Below are positions 19,983 to 28,233 of a stretch of 64,000 bases of DNA, piece after piece. This DNA comes from Propionicimonas paludicola (GTDB lineage Bacteria; Actinomycetota; Actinomycetes; Propionibacteriales; Propionibacteriaceae). The translations under genes and the position numbers were made by a program. The stretch covers positions 372,001 through 436,000 of the forward strand of contig NZ_PDJC01000001.1 of NCBI RefSeq assembly GCF_002563675.1, written 5' to 3'. Each line of letters starts with the position of its first letter. The first letter of the stretch is position 1. The notes under the pieces are model-generated. The model saw nothing but the letters and a program-made list of their open reading frames with translations, searched no databases and was not told the origin of the DNA.

Positions 19983-21050
19983 GTGAGTTCAACGCCGGCC
20001 CCACCGACGCGCCCGGTGCTTTCACCGTTGCCAGAGCATCCTGCCGTTTCATACGTGATGCCGGTGCTCAACGAGGCGAAGCACCTGGGTGAAGCGGTGC
20101 GGGCAGTGCTGTCCCAGGAGTACGCCGGCGAGCAGGAACTCGTGCTGGCCCTGGGGGCGTCCACTGATGGCACCGACGAGGTGGCCGACGCACTCGCGGC
20201 GTCCGATCCCCGGGTGCGGCTGGTGCGCAACCCGCGCAACGACATTCCGATCGGGCTCAACCTGGCCATCGCCGCGAGTCGGCATCCGGTGATCGTCCGC
20301 GTCGATGCCCACGCCGAGCTGCCCCCCGGCTACACCGCTGCGGCCGTGGAGATCCTGCACCGCACCGGCGCAGCCGACGTCGGCGGCATGATGGTCGCCA
20401 AGGGCCACGGACGCTTCCAGCGCGCAGTCGCCCGCGCCTACAACTCGCCGTTCGGCCTCGGCGGCGGTTCCTGGCACCACGGCGAGGAGGAGATCGAGTC
20501 GGACTCTGCCTACCTGGGCGTTTTCCGCCGGGAGGTGCTCGAGGCGGTGGGTGGCTACGACGAGACGTTGCGCCGCGCCGAGGATTGGGAGCTCAGCCAC
20601 CGGATCCGGGCCGCCGGGCACCTGATCATCTTCACGCCCAAGCTCAAGGTCGTCTATTGGCCGCGCAGCAGCTGGGACGCCCTGCGCCGCCAGATGTATG
20701 CCACCGGGGTGTGGCGCGGCCACCTGGTGCGTCGCCAGGGTTCGACGCCCTGGCGCTACCTGCCGCCTCCGGCCGTTGCCGTCCTGGTGGCCATCAGCCT
20801 GCTCGTCGGCCTGCTGCAGCTCTTCGGCGTGGCCCGCGGGGCCGGCTGGGCGCTGGCCCACGTGCCGTCCCTCGGCTACCTGGTGGGAGTGAGCGCGGTC
20901 GGCATCAGCCGGCTCGGCGGCGACAACCTCGCCGACCGGCTCCTGAACGTCGTTGTCCTGGCCACCATGCACCTGTCCTGGGGATCAGGTTTCATCAAGG
21001 GCTGGTTGACCGGCGCTGCGACGACCGTCGACCGCTCGCGGCTGGGTTGA
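19983..21050 (+). CDS. Family 2 glycosyltransferase, ExoA-like
   Basis: This 355-residue protein has an N-terminal GT-A domain (VMPVLNEAKHLGEA; the DVD-like metal site is VRVDAHAEL; the acceptor-side motif is RRAEDWELSHRI) and two to three C-terminal membrane helices (about 265-345). The arrangement resembles ExoA-type succinoglycan glycosyltransferases acting on lipid-linked sugars at the inner membrane face. GTG 19983 follows GAGAAT by six bases, indicating a leaderless start. The neighbours on the other strand are two TagB/TagF-like enzymes, so a role in the same envelope polymer is likely. Confidence 0.88.
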   Translation: MSSTPAPPTRPVLSPLPEHPAVSYVMPVLNEAKHLGEAVRAVLSQEYAGEQELVLALGASTDGTDEVADALAASDPRVRLVRNPRNDIPIGLNLAIAASRHPVIVRVDAHAELPPGYTAAAVEILHRTGAADVGGMMVAKGHGRFQRAVARAYNSPFGLGGGSWHHGEEEIESDSAYLGVFRREVLEAVGGYDETLRRAEDWELSHRIRAAGHLIIFTPKLKVVYWPRSSWDALRRQMYATGVWRGHLVRRQGSTPWRYLPPPAVAVLVAISLLVGLLQLFGVARGAGWALAHVPSLGYLVGVSAVGISRLGGDNLADRLLNVVVLATMHLSWGSGFIKGWLTGAATTVDRSRLG

Positions 21051-21066
21051 CCTCTCCGCCGGGAGT

Positions 21067-22800
21067 TCAGCCGGCAGTGGCTGCGGGCTCGGCACCGGCC
21101 CCGCGCTCGATGGCCGCTCGCACCGCCTGCACGAAGGTCTCCGCAGGGTCGGAGACTGCATCGCCCAGGTAGTAGCGGCGCATCAGCTGTCGCTCCTCGG
21201 CCAACGGATCGCCATCCAGCATCTGTGCGAACACCTCGTCGAGGTCGCCGTCGGGTTCGAGCACGTAGGCCGCGCGGGCGATGGGGTAGGTCTCGTGCAG
21301 GGGACCGTCGACAACTCCCGTGTTCGTGATCGCGAACGGCTTGCCCGAGTGCAGGAAGTCCGAAGCGACGCTCGACACGTCGGTGACCAGAGCGTCCGCG
21401 GCATTGAGGCAGTCGAGGATGTCGAGCCGGCTGGTGCGTCCCGAGGTGAGGTGCTGCTCACCCGCCGCCGCGAGCAGCGCGTCGATCTGCTGAGTGAACA
21501 CTCGCGATTCGGCATCCCGTGCCGAGTAGGGGTGCGGACGGAACGCGACGACCACCTCCCGGCGCAGCAGCGCGGAGACGATGGCCGCGCCGTACCGCAG
21601 CGAGCCGAAACTCATGTCCGCCACCCCGCCACGCCAGGTCGGGGCGTAGAGCACGGTCGGCAGGCTCGGCACCGGGTTCCTGGCCGGCTCGACCCGCTCC
21701 AGCTGGGGACGTCCGACGATCCGGAACTTCTCGATCGGCACCGGCACCCCGTGCGCGGCGAAGCGATCGATCCCGGCCTGGCCTGCGACGAAGATCTCGT
21801 CGAACATCGCCGTGGTGGGTTGGTAGCTGGGCGGCTTCTCGCTGTCGCCATGGCCGAGGTGCACGTGGGTGGGGCCGCGGAACCGGACGGCCTGAGCGTT
21901 CTTCGACTCGTTGTTGACGTAGAACGCCGCGCCGATCGGAGGAACCAGCAGGCGGTCGAGGATCTCGGGCCGGCCGACGTAGATGACCGGGGCCGTGGTC
22001 AGCCCGAGGGCGACCGGGACGAAGTTGCGCTCGCGCACGATCAGCACGTAGGGATCGCCGGTTCGCTCGAGATAGGGCAGCCACATCGCAATCTGGTAGC
22101 CGGCTTCCGGCCTTCCGCTGAACACGATCGCGAAGCGAGGTGCGTAGGGGCCGGACGCCGCCACGATGGCGGCCACCCGCTCCTGGCGGCGGGCCGCCCA
22201 CAGCGCGCGTAGTGACAGCACACCGGCGATGGCCACCCCGACCAGCGTCCCGAGCTCGAAGACCAAGGCGGGTACGCCGAGCCCGGTGAGGCCGAGCAGT
22301 ACGGTCAGTGCGCAGGCGGCGTCGAACAGTGGCGAGACGGCGTCGCTGCGCTGCGGCGTCGCGAAGCCGGGCAGGCGCCAGGCGCCCACCTTCTGGTCGG
22401 CCAACCGGGCCACCGCGGGATCAGCAAGTACCGCCGCCACGAGGGCTGCTGCGGCCACCGTGAAGGCCCAGTCCGGCTGGGCCGTGGGCCAGGTGCCGAC
22501 CACGAGCGCCCCGACCAGGACGCCACGCGGGCCGTGATCAGGATGCATGCGGCCGCGGCGGATGAACCACCACTGCAGCGGCGTGAGTAGTACGGCCGCC
22601 ACTAGGCCGGCCGGGTGCACGGGCGGGTACAGCAGGAACAACACCACCAGCAGGACGGCGACTGCGTCCAGGGCGGACGGTGCGAACTCCCGCAGAGCCT
22701 TCGCCAGCTGACCGACAACGACGTGCACGCCCGGGAGTGCGGGCAACCGGCGAGGCCGCTGTCCTCCGGTCTGGACGTCGCGATCGAGACGGGTCTTCAC
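21067..22800 (-). CDS. CDP-glycerol glycerophosphotransferase family protein with N-terminal membrane domain
   Basis: This 577-residue protein has four to six N-terminal hydrophobic segments (about residues 35-180) and a C-terminal GT-B type TagB/TagF domain (about 195-560). Signatures include THVHLGHGDSEK, RIVGRPQLERV, TVLYAPTWRGG and a late ADALVTDVSSVASDFLHSGKP that lines the CDP-glycerol site. Such enzymes add polyol-phosphate units to teichoic acids. The start GTG has a GAGGGAG ribosome site, and TATGAT further upstream is a likely -10 box. The membrane domain is unusual for TagB/F proteins, which normally bind the membrane peripherally. Confidence 0.85.
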   Translation of the reverse strand: MKTRLDRDVQTGGQRPRRLPALPGVHVVVGQLAKALREFAPSALDAVAVLLVVLFLLYPPVHPAGLVAAVLLTPLQWWFIRRGRMHPDHGPRGVLVGALVVGTWPTAQPDWAFTVAAAALVAAVLADPAVARLADQKVGAWRLPGFATPQRSDAVSPLFDAACALTVLLGLTGLGVPALVFELGTLVGVAIAGVLSLRALWAARRQERVAAIVAASGPYAPRFAIVFSGRPEAGYQIAMWLPYLERTGDPYVLIVRERNFVPVALGLTTAPVIYVGRPEILDRLLVPPIGAAFYVNNESKNAQAVRFRGPTHVHLGHGDSEKPPSYQPTTAMFDEIFVAGQAGIDRFAAHGVPVPIEKFRIVGRPQLERVEPARNPVPSLPTVLYAPTWRGGVADMSFGSLRYGAAIVSALLRREVVVAFRPHPYSARDAESRVFTQQIDALLAAAGEQHLTSGRTSRLDILDCLNAADALVTDVSSVASDFLHSGKPFAITNTGVVDGPLHETYPIARAAYVLEPDGDLDEVFAQMLDGDPLAEERQLMRRYYLGDAVSDPAETFVQAVRAAIERGAGAEPAATAG

Positions 22801-22875
22801 ATTGCTCCCTCGGAGTTCACACGCCTGGTTGAGCGATCATATCGACGGGCATTCGGCCGGGAGGCCGGTGGCTGC

Positions 22876-24132
22876 TCAGACCGCCTGCGGCGAAACGGCG
22901 TCCGGTTGGCTGGGCCGTTCGGCGACCTCGACGTGATCGAGAATGCGCTGCGCGATGATCTGGGAGGCTCGACCGGTCTCCGCCGAACCCAGTTCCTGGT
23001 GGTGGTGGCGGATCTGCTCGCGATACCGCTCGGGGTCCCAGTCCTGGATCGAGCTCTGCAAGTCGGTGTTCGTCTGCGCCAACGCGAAACCCCACTCGCG
23101 CGGGTCGACATAGAAGCCGGGGTTCCGCCGCACCGCGTCGAGGTCGGGCAGATAGAGGAAGCTGGGCTTCCCGGTCAGCGAGAAGTCCCAGATCGAGGAG
23201 GAGTAGTCGGTGACCAGGACGTCGGCCAGGCTGAGCAGCTCCTGCATGTCCGGATAGTCGGCCACATCCCGCCACCGTTGATCCTGGGCCGGCGAGATCT
23301 GGGTGGACGAACTCAGCTTGTGAGCCCGGTACAACACCCACCACTCACCGCCGAACCGCTGGGAGAGCGCTGCGGTCAGGCCGGACAGATCGAGGGGCTC
23401 GACCGGCGTGGTGCCCTCGCGCAGCGTGGGCGCGATCAGCACCGTCCGCACGGCGTCCGGAAGGCCAAGGGCTGCCGCCGTCCGTGCGTTCAGAGCCGAG
23501 CGGTCGTGGCTGAGCAGGATGTCGTTGCGGGGGAGCCCGATCTCGGCGACCTCGCCGGTGTAGCCGAAGGCGCCCCTGACCTCCTCGGTGGTGAACGCCC
23601 GGCAGCTGGAGACCACGAGGCTGGTCACCTTGGAGCTGTGGACGAGCTTGTGGTGCAGCCGCGGATCCGCCGCGGGGTCATCGCCGGGGATCCGCTTGTA
23701 GGCGCCGCCGGCGTGCCAGGTGTTGATCACGAACTGGCTGCGACGAAACGGGAACCACATCAGGTAGGCGCCGTTGGAGACGACCACGCTGGCCGTCATC
23801 AACTGGCGGACGGCCGCCGGCGTCCCGTGCTTGAGCACGCGGACGCCCAGCTCGACGAGCTCGGGGTACCGGGCCGGCTCTTCCACCACCCAGACCAGGT
23901 CCAGTGCGTCGCCGGCGGGCTGGAGGGCCTGCAGGACGTACTTCGGGTTGCAGGAGAACTCGTGCCGGGCGCCGCCGCCGAACGCGACGAAGACCACTCG
24001 GTTGCGGCGGAGCGGCAGCAGCCGTAGTGGGAGGGTGAGTGAGGTGACCAGCGGGCGCAGCAGATCGGTGATCCGCGTTCGCATCGCGCCTGGGCCGGGG
24101 GTCGTCACGGCAATCGAGGCTACCAGCGCCAT
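22876..24132 (-). CDS. CDP-glycerol glycerophosphotransferase (TagB/TagF type)
   Basis: This 418-residue polymerase or primase of teichoic acid synthesis shows FINTWHAGGAYKR-type, SSCRAFTTEEVRGAFGY, EIGLPRNDILL, VLIAPTLREG, YRAHKL and LVTDYSSSIWDFSLTGKP motifs in family order. It catalyses transfer of glycerol- or ribitol-phosphate from a CDP donor to a lipid-linked acceptor at the cytoplasmic membrane. The ATG at 24132 lacks a ribosome site. An alternative GTG at 24108 follows TAGCCT by eight bases and may be the real leaderless start. It lies on the same strand as the related 577-residue gene, 75 bases upstream of it. Confidence 0.9.
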   Translation of the reverse strand: MALVASIAVTTPGPGAMRTRITDLLRPLVTSLTLPLRLLPLRRNRVVFVAFGGGARHEFSCNPKYVLQALQPAGDALDLVWVVEEPARYPELVELGVRVLKHGTPAAVRQLMTASVVVSNGAYLMWFPFRRSQFVINTWHAGGAYKRIPGDDPAADPRLHHKLVHSSKVTSLVVSSCRAFTTEEVRGAFGYTGEVAEIGLPRNDILLSHDRSALNARTAAALGLPDAVRTVLIAPTLREGTTPVEPLDLSGLTAALSQRFGGEWWVLYRAHKLSSSTQISPAQDQRWRDVADYPDMQELLSLADVLVTDYSSSIWDFSLTGKPSFLYLPDLDAVRRNPGFYVDPREWGFALAQTNTDLQSSIQDWDPERYREQIRHHHQELGSAETGRASQIIAQRILDHVEVAERPSQPDAVSPQAV

Positions 24133-24205
24133 TCCCGGTGGTTGCCTGACGGGGCCGGATGCAGCGGCCGCAACTCACCAGCCGGTGACCGGCACCGGTC
24201 GCCGA

Positions 24206-24217
24206 TAGAATCAGCGC
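24206..24217 (+). promoter_or_regulatory. Leaderless promoter (-10 TAGAAT) of the leader peptide and CNNM gene
   Basis: TAGAAT at 24206-24211 is followed by six bases and GTG 24218, the same spacing seen at other leaderless starts here. It therefore points to translation of the short leader frame rather than directly to the CNNM ATG 29 bases further on. Confidence 0.55.
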
Positions 24218-24250
24218 GTGGACGACCCTGACCCTGCGGCGGCGGCATGA
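24218..24250 (+). CDS. Ten-residue acidic-proline leader peptide
   Basis: GTG 24218 opens a ten-codon frame encoding MDDPDPAAAA, and its TGA overlaps the CNNM start codon in ATGA. The frame begins exactly six bases after a TAGAAT box, the leaderless layout common in this window. Consecutive acidic residues mixed with prolines at the very N-terminus are the class of sequence known in E. coli to destabilise translating ribosomes at low magnesium, used by the MgtL leader (MEPDPTP) ahead of the magnesium transporter MgtA. Here the next gene belongs to a magnesium-linked family. The small size means chance occurrence is possible; translation has not been shown. Confidence 0.45.
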   Translation: MDDPDPAAAA

Positions 24251-25569
24251 GCCCGATCGTCGGCGATATTGCCCTGATCGCACTGTTCATCGTGATCGGC
24301 GGGGTCTTCGCGGCCGCCGAGATGGCGCTGGTCTCACTGCGGGAGTCGCAGATCCGCCAGCTCAGCGGACGCGGCCAGCGTGGACGCACGGTGGCCAATC
24401 TGACCTCCGATCCCAACCGCTTCCTATCCGCGGTCCAGATCGGGGTCACCCTGGCCGGCTTCCTGTCCGCTGCCTTCGGTGGCGCGACCCTGGCCGACGC
24501 CCTGAGCATCTGGCTGATCGGCCTCGGCCTGCCCACTCCGCTCGCCGGACCGCTGAGCCTGGTGCTGGTCACCCTGGTCATCTCCTACTTCTCGATCGTG
24601 CTGGGCGAGCTTGCCGCCAAGCGGCTGGCCATGCAGCGGGCCGAGGCCTTCGCGCTGGCCCTGGCACCGCTGGTCAGCACCATCGCCTGGCTGGCCACGC
24701 CGGTGATCTGGTTCCTGGGCAAGTCCACCGACGTCGTGGTGCGGGTCTTCGGCGGCGACCCGAAGGCCGGCCGGGAGGAAGTGACCGACGAGGAGCTGCG
24801 CGCCATGGTCGGTTCCTCGGCCACCCTGGGCGATGAGGAGCGACAGATCGTCGATGAGGTCTTCGCCGCCGGCGAAGTGGTGCTGCGCGAGGCGATGATT
24901 CCGCGCACCGAGGTCGACTTCCTGGACGGCGATCTCACCGTGCGCGAGGCGTACCTGGCCGTCCAGCAGGCCACGCACAGCCGCTATCCGGTGATCGGCG
25001 AGGACTCCGACGATGTGCTCGGCTTCGTCCACATCCGGGATCTGGCCGTCCTCGACCCGCAGCAACGTCAGGCGCCGGTGCGCGACCTGGTCCGTCCGGT
25101 GATGTCGCTGCCGCAGTCGGTGAAGATCCTGCGGGCGTTGTCGGAGATGCGGCAGAACAAGCAGCACCTGGTGATCGTCCGCGACGAGTACGGCGGGACG
25201 GCCGGCATCGTCACCATCGAAGACCTGGTCGAGGAGCTGATTGGCGAGATCACCGACGAGTTCGACGCCGAGTCCGAGCCGATGCGCAATGAGCGCGACC
25301 AGGCCGAACTGGACGGACTGATGACTCTGCAGGACTTCGCCGACGAGTTCGGCTACGTCCTCCCGGAGGGCCCCTACGACACGGTCGCCGGCTTCCTGAT
25401 GGCCCAACTCGGCACCCTTCCCGACATCGGCGCCAGCTGTCAGGTGAGCCTGGCCCCGGTCGAGGACGGGCCCTGGATGACCTTCGAACTGACCGTCGCC
25501 GAACTGGACGGACGGCGCGCAGCGAGACTGAAGCTCGTCAATCTCGGCCCGCAGGCTGCCGCCGAGTAG
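24247..25569 (+). CDS. CNNM/CorC (hemolysin C) family magnesium/cobalt transport protein
   Basis: This 440-residue protein has a DUF21 transmembrane domain (about 1-190, with AAAEMALVSLRESQ in the first helix), a CBS-pair module (about 205-330, VVLREAMIPRTEVDFL to DEYGGTAGIVTIEDL) and a C-terminal CorC/HlyC domain (about 345-430). Family members move or control Mg2+ or Co2+ at the membrane; several bacterial ones export Mg2+, with ATP-Mg binding to the CBS pair. The ATG overlaps the stop of a ten-codon leader, giving translational coupling. The next gene follows after 30 bases. Confidence 0.92.
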   Translation: MSPIVGDIALIALFIVIGGVFAAAEMALVSLRESQIRQLSGRGQRGRTVANLTSDPNRFLSAVQIGVTLAGFLSAAFGGATLADALSIWLIGLGLPTPLAGPLSLVLVTLVISYFSIVLGELAAKRLAMQRAEAFALALAPLVSTIAWLATPVIWFLGKSTDVVVRVFGGDPKAGREEVTDEELRAMVGSSATLGDEERQIVDEVFAAGEVVLREAMIPRTEVDFLDGDLTVREAYLAVQQATHSRYPVIGEDSDDVLGFVHIRDLAVLDPQQRQAPVRDLVRPVMSLPQSVKILRALSEMRQNKQHLVIVRDEYGGTAGIVTIEDLVEELIGEITDEFDAESEPMRNERDQAELDGLMTLQDFADEFGYVLPEGPYDTVAGFLMAQLGTLPDIGASCQVSLAPVEDGPWMTFELTVAELDGRRAARLKLVNLGPQAAAE

Positions 25570-25599
25570 TCTTCTGCCGTCACGACGAGGAGGTGGGGC

Positions 25600-26820
25600 G
25601 TGTCGATCGCCGACCCCGATGGTGCGGTGCTGCTCACCTCTGATGAGGTGGCCCCGCTGCTCAGTGCTGCGGTGAGCCACGCCGGCGGTGAGTTGGTCTC
25701 CTGGTCACTGGACCACGTCGACGCCAATCCGTCCCAGTCGACGACGGCCACCTACTCGGCTCTGATCGACTGGCCCTATGGCCGCCGCGAGGAGCTTCTG
25801 GGGGTCAGCGCGCGGGCGTCCGGCCCGGCCGACACCGACACTGCCGCCGAGATCTTCGGGGACGGGCATCGCGAGGTCGCGGTCTGGATCTACCCGCAGG
25901 ACCCCGATCTTCCCGGGCTGACCCGCGCGGCCTACGCCGAATCGATGGCCGAGGTGTGCAACAGCCATCAGATCTTCTCCGGCCCGGTCGCACCCTCAGA
26001 CCTGCAGCTGCAGATGATCGGCTACCGTCCGCGCCGCCGCGCCGTGGTGAAGGTCGATCGCCCGGCCACCGGCGAGGTCGTCTACGTGAAGGTGCTGCGC
26101 GCCAAGCTGCTCGACGAGGTTGTCGGACGGCATCGGCTGCTGGCCGCCGGCGGAGTGCCGGTGGCCCCGATCGCCGCGGTCACCGAAGATCACCTGCTGA
26201 TCCTGCGTGAACTGCCCGGGGTGTCGCTGGCCAAGGCGATCTTCGATCCGGTCGACCCGTGCTCTGCGGAGTCGCTGATCGAGTTGCTCGACCAGATGCC
26301 GGCGTCGGTCTGCGGGCTGACCCGGCGTCCGCCCTGGTCGGACGCGGTTGATCACTACGCCCGGGTGGTCGCCCAGGCGATGCCCTCGCTGGAGCCCAAG
26401 CTGAACTGGCTGGTCGAGGTGATCCGCTCCGGACTCGCCCCGATCCCGGTGGGCAACGAGCCGACTCACGGCGATTTCCACGAGGGCCAGGTGCACGTCC
26501 AGGGCGGACGGATCTGCGGCCTGCTGGACACCGACACCATCGGCCCCGGACGCCGCGCCGACGACCTGGCCTGCCTGGTCGCGCACCTGTCCACGATCCA
26601 GCGGATGAACCCGGTCCAGGAGGCCCGGGTGCATCAGCTGATCCGCACCTGGGTGCCGGTCTTCGACACCCGGGTCGATCCCACCGAGCTGCGGCTGCGC
26701 TCGGCCGCGGTGATCATCTCGCTGGCCACCGGGCCGTTCCGGGGGCAGGAGCCGGACTGGGAGCGGGAGACCGCAGCGATGATCGGGTCGGCCGAGGCCC
26801 TGGTTCGCCAGGTTCGATAG
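25600..26820 (+). CDS. Phosphotransferase (APH/kinase-fold) protein
   Basis: This 406-residue protein has an N-terminal region of unknown fold (1-130) and an aminoglycoside-phosphotransferase-like kinase domain. The kinase signatures are VVYVKVLRAK (ATP-binding lysine), ILRELPG in the hinge, His290 and Asp292 in THGDFHEGQV (catalytic loop) and LLDTDTIGPGRRADDLA (metal-binding aspartate). It most likely phosphorylates a small molecule rather than a protein. GTG 25600 has a GAGGAGG ribosome site. It sits between the CNNM gene and the SAHH-like gene with short gaps, so it is probably co-transcribed. The substrate is not known, and antibiotic resistance is not implied. Confidence 0.8.
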   Translation: MSIADPDGAVLLTSDEVAPLLSAAVSHAGGELVSWSLDHVDANPSQSTTATYSALIDWPYGRREELLGVSARASGPADTDTAAEIFGDGHREVAVWIYPQDPDLPGLTRAAYAESMAEVCNSHQIFSGPVAPSDLQLQMIGYRPRRRAVVKVDRPATGEVVYVKVLRAKLLDEVVGRHRLLAAGGVPVAPIAAVTEDHLLILRELPGVSLAKAIFDPVDPCSAESLIELLDQMPASVCGLTRRPPWSDAVDHYARVVAQAMPSLEPKLNWLVEVIRSGLAPIPVGNEPTHGDFHEGQVHVQGGRICGLLDTDTIGPGRRADDLACLVAHLSTIQRMNPVQEARVHQLIRTWVPVFDTRVDPTELRLRSAAVIISLATGPFRGQEPDWERETAAMIGSAEALVRQVR

Positions 26821-26859
26821 GGCAGCGCCGCCGACGGCGGTTGCTTGTACGGTGTGCAC

Positions 26860-28233
26860 GTGTTGACCTCTGAGCTGGGCTGGGCCGAGTTGGTGCTGCG
26901 CCGTTACGCCCGGCAGACCAACCAGCTGATCGCCGGCCGCAGCTTCTCCGTGACCGGCTCGGCTGCGCCGGCGGACGCCCTGCGGCTGGCCCTGACTCGG
27001 ATCGGCGCCCAGCTGGTGGCCCCGGACGACCCGCGGGCGGCCGCCGTGTTCACCCCAGAGGCCCTGGCCTCCGACTTCGCCGGGGCCCGGGACAGCGCTG
27101 CGCAGCGGATCGACTACGCCTGGGCCCGGATGCCCGCGGTGACCGCGGCCGGGGAGCGACTGGCCGCGTCCGTTGCGCTGAATGGACTACGAGTCGGGCT
27201 TTCCTTGGTGCTGGAGCCGAAGACCGCTGTGCTGGCCCTGGCCCTGCATCACGCCGGTGCCCAGGTGAGCCTGCTCGGCCGCTGGGCCGAGACCGACCAG
27301 GAGGTGGCCGCGGAGCTGGCCCGCCGCGGCCTGACCGTCTTCGCCACCGACGACGAGAGCCAGGATGCTGCCCTGGCCGACGCCTTCCTTGGCCAGCGGC
27401 TGCAGGTGCTGCTCGACGACGGCTCCCGGCTGATCCGGATGCTGCTGGAGCGTCCCGAGGATGCCGTGGCGCTGATCGGCGCGGCCGAGGAGACCACCAG
27501 CGGGCTGTGGGGCCTGGAAGGCCATTCGCTGCCGTTCCCGGTGATCGCCGTGAACGATGCCGGCTCCAAGCTCTGGTTCGACAATGCCCACGGCACCGGC
27601 CAGTCGTGTCTGTTCACCATCGCCGATCTGGTCGCCCCCGACGCCGCCTGGCTGGGCGGACGCAGGGTGGCGCTGGCCGGCTTCGGGGCCGTCGGTGAGG
27701 GCTTCGCCCGGCACGCGGCTGCGCTGGGGGCGCAGGTGCGGGTGGCTGACATCGATCCGCGCGCCGAGTTGCGCGCCCGGTTCGTCGGCTTCCCCACCGG
27801 ATCCTTCACCGAACTGGTCACCGACGCCGAGCTGATCGTGTCGGCGACCGGGCGGGCGGGCACCATCGGGGTCGAGATCCTCGAGGCCGCCGCGGACGGG
27901 GCCGTCCTGGCCGTGGCCGGCGGAGTGGACGGCGAGGTCGATCTGGCCGGGGCGCTGGCCGCCGGTTGGCAGCTGGTCGAGGTCGGGCCGAAGGTGGCCG
28001 ACCTGGTCCGAGACGGGCGTCGGCTGCGGCTGCTGGATCGCGGCGAGTGCATCAACTGCACCGCAGGCGAAGGCAACCCGATCGAGATCATGGATCTGTC
28101 GCTGGCCGTCCAGGCCGCGGCCGTGGAGTACTTGCTGGCGGGCACGTTGGCCCCGGGGCTGGTTGAGCTGCCGTTGGCCGCCGATCAGCTGGTCGCCCGC
28201 ACCGCACTCGAGCATTGGGAGGAGCCTCGATGA
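26860..28233 (+). CDS. Divergent S-adenosylhomocysteine-hydrolase-like NAD-binding protein
   Basis: This 457-residue protein follows the SAHH fold order: substrate domain to about 240, Rossmann domain after it. EETTSG, VNDAGSK and FDNAHGTGQS match the SAHH catalytic Glu, Lys and Asp-Asn region, and GFGAVGEG replaces the canonical GYGDVGKG. Three conserved catalytic histidines appear to be lost: the one in CLHMT, the one in GHFD (here AGGVDGEVD) and the one in GHPSFVM (here GNPIEIM). The C-terminal Lys-Tyr tail is absent. It is therefore probably not a standard SAHH. GTG 26860 follows TACGGT by six bases and was preferred over upstream TTG 26845 and GTG 26854. The stop overlaps the amidohydrolase start. 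Confidence 0.75.
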   Translation: MLTSELGWAELVLRRYARQTNQLIAGRSFSVTGSAAPADALRLALTRIGAQLVAPDDPRAAAVFTPEALASDFAGARDSAAQRIDYAWARMPAVTAAGERLAASVALNGLRVGLSLVLEPKTAVLALALHHAGAQVSLLGRWAETDQEVAAELARRGLTVFATDDESQDAALADAFLGQRLQVLLDDGSRLIRMLLERPEDAVALIGAAEETTSGLWGLEGHSLPFPVIAVNDAGSKLWFDNAHGTGQSCLFTIADLVAPDAAWLGGRRVALAGFGAVGEGFARHAAALGAQVRVADIDPRAELRARFVGFPTGSFTELVTDAELIVSATGRAGTIGVEILEAAADGAVLAVAGGVDGEVDLAGALAAGWQLVEVGPKVADLVRDGRRLRLLDRGECINCTAGEGNPIEIMDLSLAVQAAAVEYLLAGTLAPGLVELPLAADQLVARTALEHWEEPR

